Shown here piece by piece: positions 52,801-59,906 of a DNA stretch of 63,390 nt. Both the position numbers and the translations under genes were made by a program. Numbering within the stretch: the first letter of the stretch is position 1; each line of letters starts with the position of its first letter. The DNA comes from an uncultured Desulfovibrio sp. (GTDB lineage Bacteria; Desulfobacterota; Desulfovibrionia; Desulfovibrionales; Desulfovibrionaceae): positions 1 to 63,390 of the forward strand of contig NZ_CALUYG010000010.1 of assembly GCF_944324935.1 (NCBI RefSeq), given 5' to 3'. The notes below the pieces were generated by a model that saw nothing but the letters and a program-made list of their open reading frames with translations, did no database searches and was not told where the DNA came from.

Positions 52801-53289
52801 GTCCGCGTATTCCCGGGCCAGCGCGCGGGCCTTGTCCATGTCGCCGGCCTGGATGGCGCGCGGCACTTCGCCCGCGATGCAGGCCGAAAGGCAGATGAGC
52901 CCCTCGGCATACTGGCGCAGCAGGGCCTTGTCCACGCGCGGCTTGTAGTGGAAGCCCTCCAGAAAGCCCTTGGTCACCAGCTTGACGAGGTTGTGATAGC
53001 CCGTCTCGTTCTGGGCCAGCAGGATGAGATGGTTGCGCCTGCGGGCCAGCTCGGACGTCTTGTCGAAATGGTCATGGCAGACGTAGACCTCGCAGCCGAA
53101 GATGGGCTTGATGCCGACCTCGGCGCACTGCTTGGCGAAGTAGGCCGCGCCGAACATGTTGCCGTGATCGGTGATGGCACAGGCGGGCATGCCGAAATCC
53201 TTGGCGCGGTTGCACAGGTCCTTGAGGCGGATGGCCCCGTCCAGCAGGCTGTATTCGGTATGGCAGTGCAGATGCACGAAATCGGACAT
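49813..53289 (-). CDS. dnaE: DNA polymerase III alpha subunit
   Basis: The 1158-residue replicative polymerase begins with a PHP domain (FVHLHCHTEYSLLDGAI) and continues with the polymerase core including the catalytic PDIDVDFCE. It goes on to the HhH and OB-fold regions (SCPALVTGIKEVITK, HAEVTFFPKPY). The length matches the DnaE class, not PolC. The ATG at 53289 has AGGAAT upstream; 35 upstream in-frame codons were dropped. No terminator is clear before the next genes. An operator-like palindrome lies about 140 bases upstream. Confidence 0.97.
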   Translation of the reverse strand: MSDFVHLHCHTEYSLLDGAIRLKDLCNRAKDFGMPACAITDHGNMFGAAYFAKQCAEVGIKPIFGCEVYVCHDHFDKTSELARRRNHLILLAQNETGYHNLVKLVTKGFLEGFHYKPRVDKALLRQYAEGLICLSACIAGEVPRAIQAGDMDKARALAREYADIYPGRFYLELQSNGLQEQVTVNDGLMEIAEQLHLPLVATNDCHYLNADDVEAHEVLLCIQTQTTLDDPRHMRFETTELYYKSAEEMEAAFSHVPEALANTMRIAEQCNVELDFGHHYFPVYPLPEGATLESEFRRLAEEGLEQRLQKHPDPASLDADAYRQRLRYELDVICNMGFPGYFLIVQEFINWAKDHGIPVGPGRGSAAGSLVAWALRITNLDPIPYNLLFERFLNAERVSLPDIDVDFCERRRVEVIQHMVDTYGKDSVAQITTFGTMKAKGVVRDVGRALGMSFAETDRIAKMVPDDLKMTIDKALDAEPELRKLYDSDPQVTKLLDTARRLEGLARHASTHAAGLVVSDKSMDEYLPLYTGKRGELVTQFDGPMTEQTGLVKFDFLGLKTMTLIQDTLDNISLQGQTPPDLDNLPLTDAATYELYSRGDTDGVFQVESSGMRQYLRMLKPSCFEDVIAMLALYRPGPLGSGMVDEFIKRKHGQVPVVYPHDSLSDCLRDTYGVIVYQEQVMQIAQIIASYTLGGADLLRRAMGKKKAEAMAKERVKFVDGARANGIGREKADEIFDLMEKFAAYGFNKSHSAAYALVSYFTAYLKVHHKVEFMAALMTSEMGNQDKLLKYVSCCKDMGIDVVQPSINDSQRAFSAKDGKVVFGLGGIKNVGDEAIREIMEARAEGGAYASLLDLCCRVNLRKVTKRVLESLIKGGACDCLGVSRAALIATLDGVVARAQKKAREKESNQVSLLALAPRTEAAPLPGIGMDCPEAAMPEWDNDEKLRFEKEALGFFLTSHPLQPFSREIRRIGLSTLEDARDLFPGAEISCPALVTGIKEVITKSKGERMAFVSIEDLTGHAEVTFFPKPYAEARELLKSEQPLCLRARLDKQEDSARDSDEDGEEAPRDVKLLGQSVQLLREACGQSDQPICVRIPAGRLGREHILSLKNILAAHPGEVEAQAVVLLDGYRCLLRLGPQFRVAPGPELDRALAAWAS

Positions 53290-53431
53290 GCGGCATTCCT
53301 CGGCCGGGCGTTCCCGGCGGCTGGCGATACGGAAAAGGGGGCGCGGGTTCATGCGCCGGACAGCAAGGATAGCATGCCTCGTCCCGAGGCTCAAGGCACG
53401 GGAAAAGCGGTCCGACCGCCGGAAAAAACTT

Positions 53432-53457
53432 TACAAAACCACTTTACTAGTTTTGTA
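53432..53457. promoter_or_regulatory. Operator-like palindrome between dnaE and the PH-like gene
   Basis: TACAAAAC-N10-GTTTTGTA, an 8-bp perfect inverted repeat with 10-base spacing, in an AT-rich island between two divergent genes. It could bind a dimeric regulator of one or both. Confidence 0.45.
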
Positions 53458-53517
53458 GCTTATACGACTTTTCTCTCCGAAGATGACGGCACATCCGCCG
53501 CCGAGGAAGCGCCTGTC

Positions 53518-54024
53518 GTGCCGGCCAAGACCGCGCCATGCTCCGAGGGAGTCGCGGCATGTGAGGACGCGCCTGCCACGACGGCCGAAACGCCGCTTGC
53601 GGCCTACCGCTTCATGGATGAGCGGGTATGGGGCTGGACGCTCGTGCTGGGGAGCCTCGCGCTCTTCTTTTTCGCATTGTACCATGGCACGGGGATCATG
53701 TCGGGGAGCATACTTTGTTTCATCATGGGCATCATCAGGCTCGTCCAGGCCCAGCAGCGTTTGGGCAGGCATGCCTGCATCCTGTACCGGGATCATCTGG
53801 AGTGTGTCTCCGGCGCTTGGACAAGCGATCTTGTCAGCATCCCCTACGCCAGCATCCGCGAGGCCAGATATTCAAGCTCCAAGCTGCGGCTCCTGCTTGC
53901 TTCCGGGGACGGGACGACCAGGTTCAACGTCTATTTTTATGTGTTGGAGGGCGACAAGCGCGATGAGGCCCGCGCCGTCCTGCGGGACAAGATGCGTGAG
54001 CTGGGCGTGCTGCGCGAAGACTGA
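53518..54024 (+). CDS. PH-like domain membrane protein, hypothetical
   Basis: The protein has two membrane helices (VWGWTLVLGSLALFFFALYHG and SGSILCFIMGIIRLV) followed by a small beta-rich domain (ACILYRDHLECVSGAW...VSIPYASIREARYSSSKL...FNVYFYVLEGDKRDE), like bacterial PH (bPH) membrane proteins. The start is uncertain: GTG at 53518 has GAGGAAG upstream and gives 168 residues; ATG at 53614 gives 136 without a ribosome binding site. It is divergent from dnaE. No function is known. Confidence 0.6.
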   Translation: MPAKTAPCSEGVAACEDAPATTAETPLAAYRFMDERVWGWTLVLGSLALFFFALYHGTGIMSGSILCFIMGIIRLVQAQQRLGRHACILYRDHLECVSGAWTSDLVSIPYASIREARYSSSKLRLLLASGDGTTRFNVYFYVLEGDKRDEARAVLRDKMRELGVLRED

Positions 54025-54148
54025 CGGACGGCATCCGGTGGGGGCGGCGCGGCGTTTGCGCCTTTCGCGAACGTGCCTGCGGCGGCTCCTGCGCTATGGC
54101 GGGGCCGCCGGCGGATAACGGCCCTGCCACAATCCGGGAGCGGGGCGC

Positions 54149-55282
54149 TCATGCCGTCTCCGTCCGCCCGTCGGGCGTGAACGTGCCGCAGCGTGCCACA
54201 TTGAGCAGACCGCCGGCAGCGCGCTCCGCTGCGCCTTCAATACGGCAGTCGCCGAAAAAGGCGGGCAGCAGGGCGCGCAGCATCGCGTCGTATCCCTGCC
54301 AGTAGTACGGACTGCCCATACGTTTAACCATATCGGGGAGCGTCTTGTTGTCGAAGGGCCCTTCCAGCTTGCGGGCGATATGGAAGTCGGGCCGGGGGCT
54401 GTTCGGCGGTATGCGTTGCCTCCAGGTCGCAAAGTCGTTCCTGTCCTGGCGGGAGCTCTGGTGATAGGTAAGGAAGGGCAGCACGCGCAGCCGGAGCATG
54501 AGAGAGGTCGTGAACACGCCGGAAAGGGGAGAGGTCACGATGCAGTCCGCCGCAAATCGCATGGCGTTGGGAGAGATGTGGACGGTGTCCCTGATGGCGT
54601 GGACGCCGGGATGTCCGGTCAGCCCGTCATAGTCCGGGTGGTCGTAGAAGGGCTTGAAAAGGACCGTGCGGGCAGCGGCCAGCTGCCGTACGGCATCGAC
54701 CTGTTCCTGCGGGTTGTCGTTCAGCCCGCCGCAATAGAGGACCAGTTCCCTGTCCGCCGGTATCCGTGCATCGAGATGCTCCTCCAGGAGCTGGCGCAGC
54801 CGCTCCCGCGGAAGCCGTCGTCCGTCTTCCCAGGGGCCGAGCTGGTAGGTCCCGGCGGGATGGATCTCCCGCACAAGCTTCCCGTTTGCAGGCGCTTCCG
54901 GCTGTTTCCCCAGATTGATCTGTTTTGCATACTGACAAAGGATATGGGTGAAGGGGGCATCGTCCGGCATGAAGACGAACGCCGAGGCATGCAGCATCAG
55001 GATACGGCGATCGGCCAGCGAGGCCAGGGCCGGGTGGCGTTCCAGATCCTGCTGACCGGCAACTCCTACCGCGCCATACCTTCCCCCGGCCTGCCCCACG
55101 GGAAAGAACTGGTAGCCGGTGTCCGCGAGTTCCCGGTAGGCGGGACAGGTAGCTTTGCCTTCCAGCAGAAGGCCGTCCGGGACGAAGATGTCCACGGCGT
55201 CGACCGGCATGTGACCGATGACATGCTGGAAATACAACAGACTGCGCGACGCGAGGTAAAGGGCGAGGCGGTGTGCGTTCAT
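54149..55282 (-). CDS. Hypothetical protein, glycerophosphotransferase-like C-terminus
   Basis: I do not recognise this 377-residue protein with certainty. The part from about residue 245 (LFKPFYDHPDYD...ISPNAMRFAADCIVTSPLSGVFTTSLMLRLRVLPFLTY) has the layout of CDP-glycerol glycerophosphotransferases and related glycan transferases. There, an Asp/Ser-rich loop follows a predicted strand. No membrane helix or signal is seen. The ATG at 55282 lies directly behind a copy of repeat family 1. With the similar protein at 57025 and the nucleotidyltransferase at 58952 it suggests a surface-glycan role. Confidence 0.65.
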   Translation of the reverse strand: MNAHRLALYLASRSLLYFQHVIGHMPVDAVDIFVPDGLLLEGKATCPAYRELADTGYQFFPVGQAGGRYGAVGVAGQQDLERHPALASLADRRILMLHASAFVFMPDDAPFTHILCQYAKQINLGKQPEAPANGKLVREIHPAGTYQLGPWEDGRRLPRERLRQLLEEHLDARIPADRELVLYCGGLNDNPQEQVDAVRQLAAARTVLFKPFYDHPDYDGLTGHPGVHAIRDTVHISPNAMRFAADCIVTSPLSGVFTTSLMLRLRVLPFLTYHQSSRQDRNDFATWRQRIPPNSPRPDFHIARKLEGPFDNKTLPDMVKRMGSPYYWQGYDAMLRALLPAFFGDCRIEGAAERAAGGLLNVARCGTFTPDGRTETA

Positions 55283-55290
55283 GGTGTCCT

Positions 55291-55435
55291 TAGAGCGTTT
55301 CCCATTTGAAAAGTTTTGTGTCCCGATCTGTACGGCCTGGCGTTTCGCGGAAAAAAACGCGGCTTTTCGCTCAGTTCGGGCCGGGCGGCGCTGTGCAGCG
55401 CCTCGCGTCATGTTTTTTCACCGGCAAGACGCTCT
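55291..55435 (-). repeat. Dispersed repeat family 1, copy c (MITE-like)
   Basis: About 145 bp with terminal inverted repeats AGAGCGT...ACGCTCT. Read on the minus strand it shows the GTGAAAAAA loop, ACGCGAGGCG-TGCACAGCGCC block and GCGTTTTTTTCCGCG hairpin in the same order as copies at 14560 and 42365. It lies between two divergent genes. The remaining 55436-55620 shows no gene. Confidence 0.75.
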
Positions 55436-55620
55436 GGTGCTGGAGAGCGCGAGGTGCGCGGACGGGGCCTGCGGACGGCCTGCGGCGGCGCAGCCGCAAA
55501 AGGCGTCTTCGACTATGCCCGGGGCACGGCGAAAAGTCGAGGCATCCGTCGACAGGGCCGTGCTTGCGGCAGCGCCGATGAGCCCTTGCCGACGCCTTTC
55601 CCGGGGGGTATACCGCTTCC

Positions 55621-56448
55621 ATGAAAACGTCATTTCTCCCGGAGATCGAAGACATCTCGTCACACGAAACCTGGTTTGCCGGCTATGTCGAAGGGCAATA
55701 CGCTCTTTGTGAGGGCGATGCCGGGCCCATGCGCCTCAAGGCGACGCACACGCTCGCCGTGCTCGGCCATGCCCGGCGCATAGCGCGGGAAGAAGGCTTC
55801 GCCCCGCATATCGTCCGCGCCTGCCTGCTGGCGGCCCTGTACCACGATGTGGCCCGCTTCGCGCAGTATCTGCGCTATGGCACGTTTCGCGATCGGGATT
55901 CCCGCAACCACGGCCTCTGGGGCGCGGCCATCCTCAAGCGGGAGGGACGCCTTGCCCGGGAGGAGAGGACGGTGCGGCGGCTGGTGCTGGCCGCCGTTGC
56001 CCTGCATAACCGCTATGCCCTGCCGGCCGCGCTGCCTGCCGAGATGGCCTGCGTCGCCTCGACGGTGCGGGATGCGGACAAGCTGGATATCTTGCGGGTC
56101 ATGGACGAGCATCTGTCCGGGCCGCGCCCGTATTGCCCCACCGTGGTGCTGGGGCTGCCGGATGCCGCGGACAGGGTGAGCGAAAAGGTGCTGGAGGATG
56201 CCCGGCGGGGAAGGGTGGCCGCGTATGCGGATCTGCGCAGCGTCAATGATTTTCGTGTGCTGCTGGGGACCTGGATCGACGACATGCACTTTGCGAGCAG
56301 CCGGCGTCTGTTCGCCGCAAGCCCCCATGCCGTGCGTCTTCTGGCGGACCTGCCGCGACGAGGGCCCTATGCCGGCGTGCGTGCCTGCCTGCTGGAGCGG
56401 CTGGCGCGGGGACGTCGGGAAGACGCGCTCCCGGACGGGGACGCCTGA
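55621..56448 (+). CDS. HD domain phosphohydrolase
   Basis: The 275-residue protein has the HD-superfamily metal ligands: THTLAVLGHARRI, ALYHDVARF (the HD pair), a later VALHNRYALP and RDADKLDILR. The family cleaves nucleotides or other phosphoesters; the substrate is not evident. The stop overlaps the start of the next gene (TGATG), so both are translated together. Confidence 0.88.
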   Translation: MKTSFLPEIEDISSHETWFAGYVEGQYALCEGDAGPMRLKATHTLAVLGHARRIAREEGFAPHIVRACLLAALYHDVARFAQYLRYGTFRDRDSRNHGLWGAAILKREGRLAREERTVRRLVLAAVALHNRYALPAALPAEMACVASTVRDADKLDILRVMDEHLSGPRPYCPTVVLGLPDAADRVSEKVLEDARRGRVAAYADLRSVNDFRVLLGTWIDDMHFASSRRLFAASPHAVRLLADLPRRGPYAGVRACLLERLARGRREDALPDGDA

Positions 56449-57035
56449 TGCGGGTCGGCGACAGGTTGCCGGAGGCCGTGCGCGGGCGTCTGGAGGCGTT
56501 TGCGGCGGCTTGCGGCGGGGACTGGGGGGGCGAGTACGGCCCGGGAGCCGGAGTGCGGCGTTTCCTGCGTGGTCGTGTTCCCTGGCCGGGGGGCGGCAAG
56601 GCGGACAGGCCGCCAGCGCTGGACGACGTGCTGGCCCTGCCGGTGGACGCTCTGCCCGTGCTGCGGCTGGGCTATGTGCTGCATGTGCTGCCGTTTGCCG
56701 AAGCCTGCGCCGTGGCTCTGGCCTGCGCCTGCGCCTGCCGGGAGCTCTGGCTGGCGGACATCGTGCCCGCCGAGCGCAATCTGGGACTTGCCGCGGCCTG
56801 CGCCGTCCGCCTGCTGCCCGGTCTGCGGCCGTGGGGCGGCACATCGGCCGCCGGGCGGGAGTGGCTGGCGCATGGCGGGCTGGAGGGCTGTCTGTACGGC
56901 GCGGGACTGCGCTGTCTGTCGCGTCGGACATTGCTGGGCGGCGCGGCGCTGCTGGTGCGCTGCGCCGTGATGCCGCGGGGCGGAGCCGGCGTACGCCATG
57001 AGGCGTCGTCTGGCGATCGGGACGCTACCCGGTGA
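56448..57035 (+). CDS. Degenerate methyltransferase-like protein
   Basis: The 195-residue protein resembles the C-terminal part of class I SAM methyltransferases (VLRLGYVLHVLPFAEAC..., DIVPAERNLGLAAACAV, GGLEGCLYGAGL). However, the N-terminal glycine-rich SAM-binding motif is missing. The first 60 residues are low-complexity Gly/Ala/Arg. It may be an inactive remnant or a specialised partner of the HD protein, with which it is coupled. Its last 11 bases overlap the end of the convergent gene at 57025. Confidence 0.55.
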   Translation: MRVGDRLPEAVRGRLEAFAAACGGDWGGEYGPGAGVRRFLRGRVPWPGGGKADRPPALDDVLALPVDALPVLRLGYVLHVLPFAEACAVALACACACRELWLADIVPAERNLGLAAACAVRLLPGLRPWGGTSAAGREWLAHGGLEGCLYGAGLRCLSRRTLLGGAALLVRCAVMPRGGAGVRHEASSGDRDATR

Positions 57036-58566
57036 GGTAAAGCTCCCTGCTGATCCGCAGAGGGTCTTCTATGTTTTTCAGCAGGGAGAGCAGGATGTTG
57101 CAGAGGGCGGCGTCGTTCTCCTGCCGGGCCACGCGCAGGGACTGGAGCAGAAGCGGTTTGAGCATGCCGGCATCGACCTCGCTGAAGGTCTTCTCTTCCG
57201 AAAGCGGCGTTCCCGTCATCCGTTCCATGTACTCACGCTGAGCCTGGGTAAGCTCGGCGCAGATGCGGTAGGGCGGGTAAATGGTGCGCATGACCAGAAG
57301 AAAGACGGCCAGGGCCGCGGGTTCGTCGGGATAGCTGCGCCAGAAATCACGGGCGCAATGCTGCTCAAGGGATCCGGAACGGAGGATGCGGAGCAGGAAG
57401 TCTTTTTTGTCCCACGCCTTTTTTTTGCCTTCGACCCGCTGTACGGCAACGGATTCACGCAGGCTTTCCCCCCGGGATACGGCAAGGAGCGCCTGCCGTA
57501 TGCGCGGCATGGTCTGGGCGGGATCGTAGATATACTGTCCGTAGCAGGTACGAATATGCCGCCCCCAGCGTTCTTTGGGCATATCAAGAGCGATCTTGAC
57601 GGACTTGGACACATGGTCGAGCACGCTGACCTGGACGCCGGTGGGGGTGATGCTCAGGTGTTTACGCTGCGCTTCCAGCGTCCGGCGTATCTCAGGGCGC
57701 AGGGCCGAGAGCGCGAACACTTCGCCGATATTGGAATATTCGGTGATGAGGGTGGCGGCACGCGCAAATTCGGGCAGGTGGTCGAAATCGCGGCTGACGG
57801 CAAAGCGGGGATGCCCTTCAAAAAGGGAAATGAGCTTCTGGACATCCGGGTGGTTCCATGAGGTGACGCAGGGCCGGAAGCAGACGCGGTAGGCCGGGAA
57901 ATCCTGGAGCAGGGCGTCGATCATGGCCGGCGCGAAGTCGCCGATCATGCGGTTGCGGGGGTCGTTGGGATTGGCCCAGTAGCCGGTGGGCGCATACAGG
58001 ATGGAGTCCTGTTCGCAGGTCATTTCTTTCAGATGGGCCTGCACAGTGGCGATGCGCGGGCAGCCAACGGGAAAAAACGTATAGAACGGGCGCTTGCGCC
58101 GGACATGCGCGGGGTTGCAGCTGCCCTCCAGCTCTTTACGGATCAGGGCGGCATCCCTGAGCGTTTGCGGCGTGGTGGTGAAGTAGGCATCCTGAAAGAA
58201 CATCCGGCGCTGCCAGCCGGGGAAGGCCAGGGGGGAGCTGTAGCCGAGAAAGGAGTGCGGGAAGGCCGCCACATAGGCCGCATCTGGGAAGTCGTTTTCG
58301 TACTGGTCGGTACAGACGAAGACGCGCACCCCCCGCAGATCCTTCAGCTGCTGCCGGTCCACCCGAAAAATGGGGCCGGGCATGGAGAAGCTTTCCGGCT
58401 CAAGCGTGGAAAGCGTGCACAGGGCGAAATCATCCGCGATATGGCGGTAGATCTCCCGGAAATATTCGTCCGGGATACGGTCTGTCCAGTGAATGCAGAA
58501 ACAAAGAACCGGCCGCCGGGGAGACTGACTGTCGATCCAGGCCTGCGCTTCCTTCAACTGATCCAT
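57025..58566 (-). CDS. CDP-glycerol glycerophosphotransferase-like protein
   Basis: The 513-residue protein has features of TagB/TagF-type transferases. It shows ILYAPTGYWANPNDPRN, a VCFRPCVTSWNHPD strand-loop and EFARAATLITEYSNIGEVFALSALRP, which mirrors the family's ITDYSS-FDF motif with a nearby Pro. A helical C-terminal region (about 400-513) is extra. Such enzymes move a phospho-alcohol from CDP to a glycan. AGGAACAGG precedes the ATG. It converges with the methyltransferase-like gene. Confidence 0.72.
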   Translation of the reverse strand: MDQLKEAQAWIDSQSPRRPVLCFCIHWTDRIPDEYFREIYRHIADDFALCTLSTLEPESFSMPGPIFRVDRQQLKDLRGVRVFVCTDQYENDFPDAAYVAAFPHSFLGYSSPLAFPGWQRRMFFQDAYFTTTPQTLRDAALIRKELEGSCNPAHVRRKRPFYTFFPVGCPRIATVQAHLKEMTCEQDSILYAPTGYWANPNDPRNRMIGDFAPAMIDALLQDFPAYRVCFRPCVTSWNHPDVQKLISLFEGHPRFAVSRDFDHLPEFARAATLITEYSNIGEVFALSALRPEIRRTLEAQRKHLSITPTGVQVSVLDHVSKSVKIALDMPKERWGRHIRTCYGQYIYDPAQTMPRIRQALLAVSRGESLRESVAVQRVEGKKKAWDKKDFLLRILRSGSLEQHCARDFWRSYPDEPAALAVFLLVMRTIYPPYRICAELTQAQREYMERMTGTPLSEEKTFSEVDAGMLKPLLLQSLRVARQENDAALCNILLSLLKNIEDPLRISRELYLTG

Positions 58567-58805
58567 GCCTGTTCCTTTTTTCCCGCGCCGTCCCGTTGCA
58601 GACGTCCACGAAGCCGGAAGCTCCCACGCAGCGTGCGGATCCGTGTCGGCACGTCCGTCATGGCGGCGGCCCTCTCCGGCGTGTCGTCCCTGCGCCACGC
58701 CGGAGGCGGGTGCGGTCCCTTCGCGCTGTCCGCGGACGCATGCTGCCGGCGCGGAAGGGCCCGGCCTTCTCGCAGCGGAGCGAGAAAAGGCGTTCCCGTC
58801 ATTCT

Positions 58806-58843
58806 TTCCCCAAGCCCCCCATACCTTCCCCAGCGCGCTTTTG
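58806..58843 (-). repeat. G-rich repeat family 2, copy c
   Basis: On the minus strand this reads AAAAGCGCGCTGGGGAAGGT then ATGGGGGGCTTGGGG, nearly identical to 42615-42650. The large inverted repeat of other copies is replaced by a smaller GC-rich hairpin (about 58768-58795). No gene is supported in 58567-58951. An AT-rich stretch near 58905-58945 holds TTGACA on the minus strand. Confidence 0.75.
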
Positions 58844-58951
58844 CCAGGAAAGAGTCGGGAATACGAGGCGTCCCCGCCCCCAACGACAAGCGGAGCATGT
58901 ACAACTTGCCGTATTTATTGAAATCGTCTGCAAAATTTGTGTCAATGCGCC

Positions 58952-59752
58952 CTAATCGTTGGGCGTGGTGATGCGCCAGTCGTGCGACCAGCCCTCGCGC
59001 TCGATGGCCCGCTTGTAGATGTGGTAGTCCTCGCGGGTGTCCACTTCCACCCAGTGGCCGACCACCGGTACGGCCTGCACAAGGACGTCGTCATCCACCA
59101 GCCCCTGGATGAAGGTGGTCATATCCGTATGGTCGCAGGCGCTGCCCAGCTTGTTGAGGTGCTTCTTGGCGTATGTCCACCCCTTGGGGGAAAAGCGGAT
59201 GAGCCCCATGTACTGCCCCTGGATGTCGTCGGGATCTTCCGGGCGGAAGCCCACTTCCAGCAGGCGGCCGTCCTCGTGCACAAAGGTCTCGGCATTCATA
59301 AGCGGATCGCCGAAACGCTGCATCCACAGGGTCTGCCAGCGGGTGTCGTAGGTGATGGCGACGGGTTCCACGGCATTGGCCAGCGCCAGGATGTGGTTGG
59401 CCGGATAGAGGGCGTCGGCATGGCTGACGATGATGCCGTCCTCGTCTTCGGCCAGGGCCATGTCGATCCACGGCGCCACGCAGCGCAGGCCGGACAGGAG
59501 GCTGCCGTGCAGCCAGTCCGTATTTTCCACGGTCTCAAAGGCGTTGGGGGGCAGGCCCGCGGCCTCGGGGGTGAGCTGTTCGGAGCGGTAGCCGCGCACC
59601 ACGCAGATGCGGCGGGCCCTGGCTGCTTCCAGCGCTTCGCACTGCCAGCGGACCAGCGTCTTTCCTCCCAGTTCGATGAGGCTGGTGGGCTTGTCTTCGG
59701 TGAGTTCCTTGAGACTGGCGCCGCGGCCTGCGGCCAGGATGATGGCGATCAT
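58952..59752 (-). CDS. Nucleotidyltransferase, phosphocholine cytidylyltransferase-like
   Basis: The 266-residue protein is a sugar-phosphate/alcohol-phosphate nucleotidyltransferase (IILAAGRGASLKELTEDKP, then ELGGKTLVRWQCEAL; the HADALYPANHILAL metal-binding segment; and a final VGHWVEVDTREDY). It is most like the LicC-type phosphocholine cytidylyltransferase family. It could supply the CDP-linked group for the glycerophosphotransferase-like protein next to it. AGGGAGC precedes the ATG at 59752. The true substrate is inferred. Confidence 0.78.
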   Translation of the reverse strand: MIAIILAAGRGASLKELTEDKPTSLIELGGKTLVRWQCEALEAARARRICVVRGYRSEQLTPEAAGLPPNAFETVENTDWLHGSLLSGLRCVAPWIDMALAEDEDGIIVSHADALYPANHILALANAVEPVAITYDTRWQTLWMQRFGDPLMNAETFVHEDGRLLEVGFRPEDPDDIQGQYMGLIRFSPKGWTYAKKHLNKLGSACDHTDMTTFIQGLVDDDVLVQAVPVVGHWVEVDTREDYHIYKRAIEREGWSHDWRITTPND

Positions 59753-59839
59753 GCGACTTGCTCCCTTTGTCGTTTCCCCGGGCTCGGGAGAAGGAATTTT
59801 TGCGGAGTATACGGAGAAAGTGTCCTTCCCGCAAGTCAC

Positions 59840-59887
59840 AGGCCGCCGTTTTCTCTTCTGCCGGGCGGCAGGAGAAAACGGCGGCCT
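59840..59887 (-). terminator. Long hairpin terminator after the DUF3179 gene
   Basis: AGGCCGCCGTTTTCTC pairs perfectly with 59872-59887, and an inner CTGCC/GGCAG extends the stem. A T-run lies inside the arm. It begins 20 bases after the stop of the DUF3179 gene and separates it from the nucleotidyltransferase gene. Confidence 0.65.
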
Positions 59888-59906
59888 GGATGAGGATGCG
59901 GACTGG

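Noticed and set aside
49870-53500. Long plus-strand open frame opposite dnaE
   Set aside because: Shadow of dnaE. Only its last part, after about 53518, leaves the shadow and looks like a real membrane protein.
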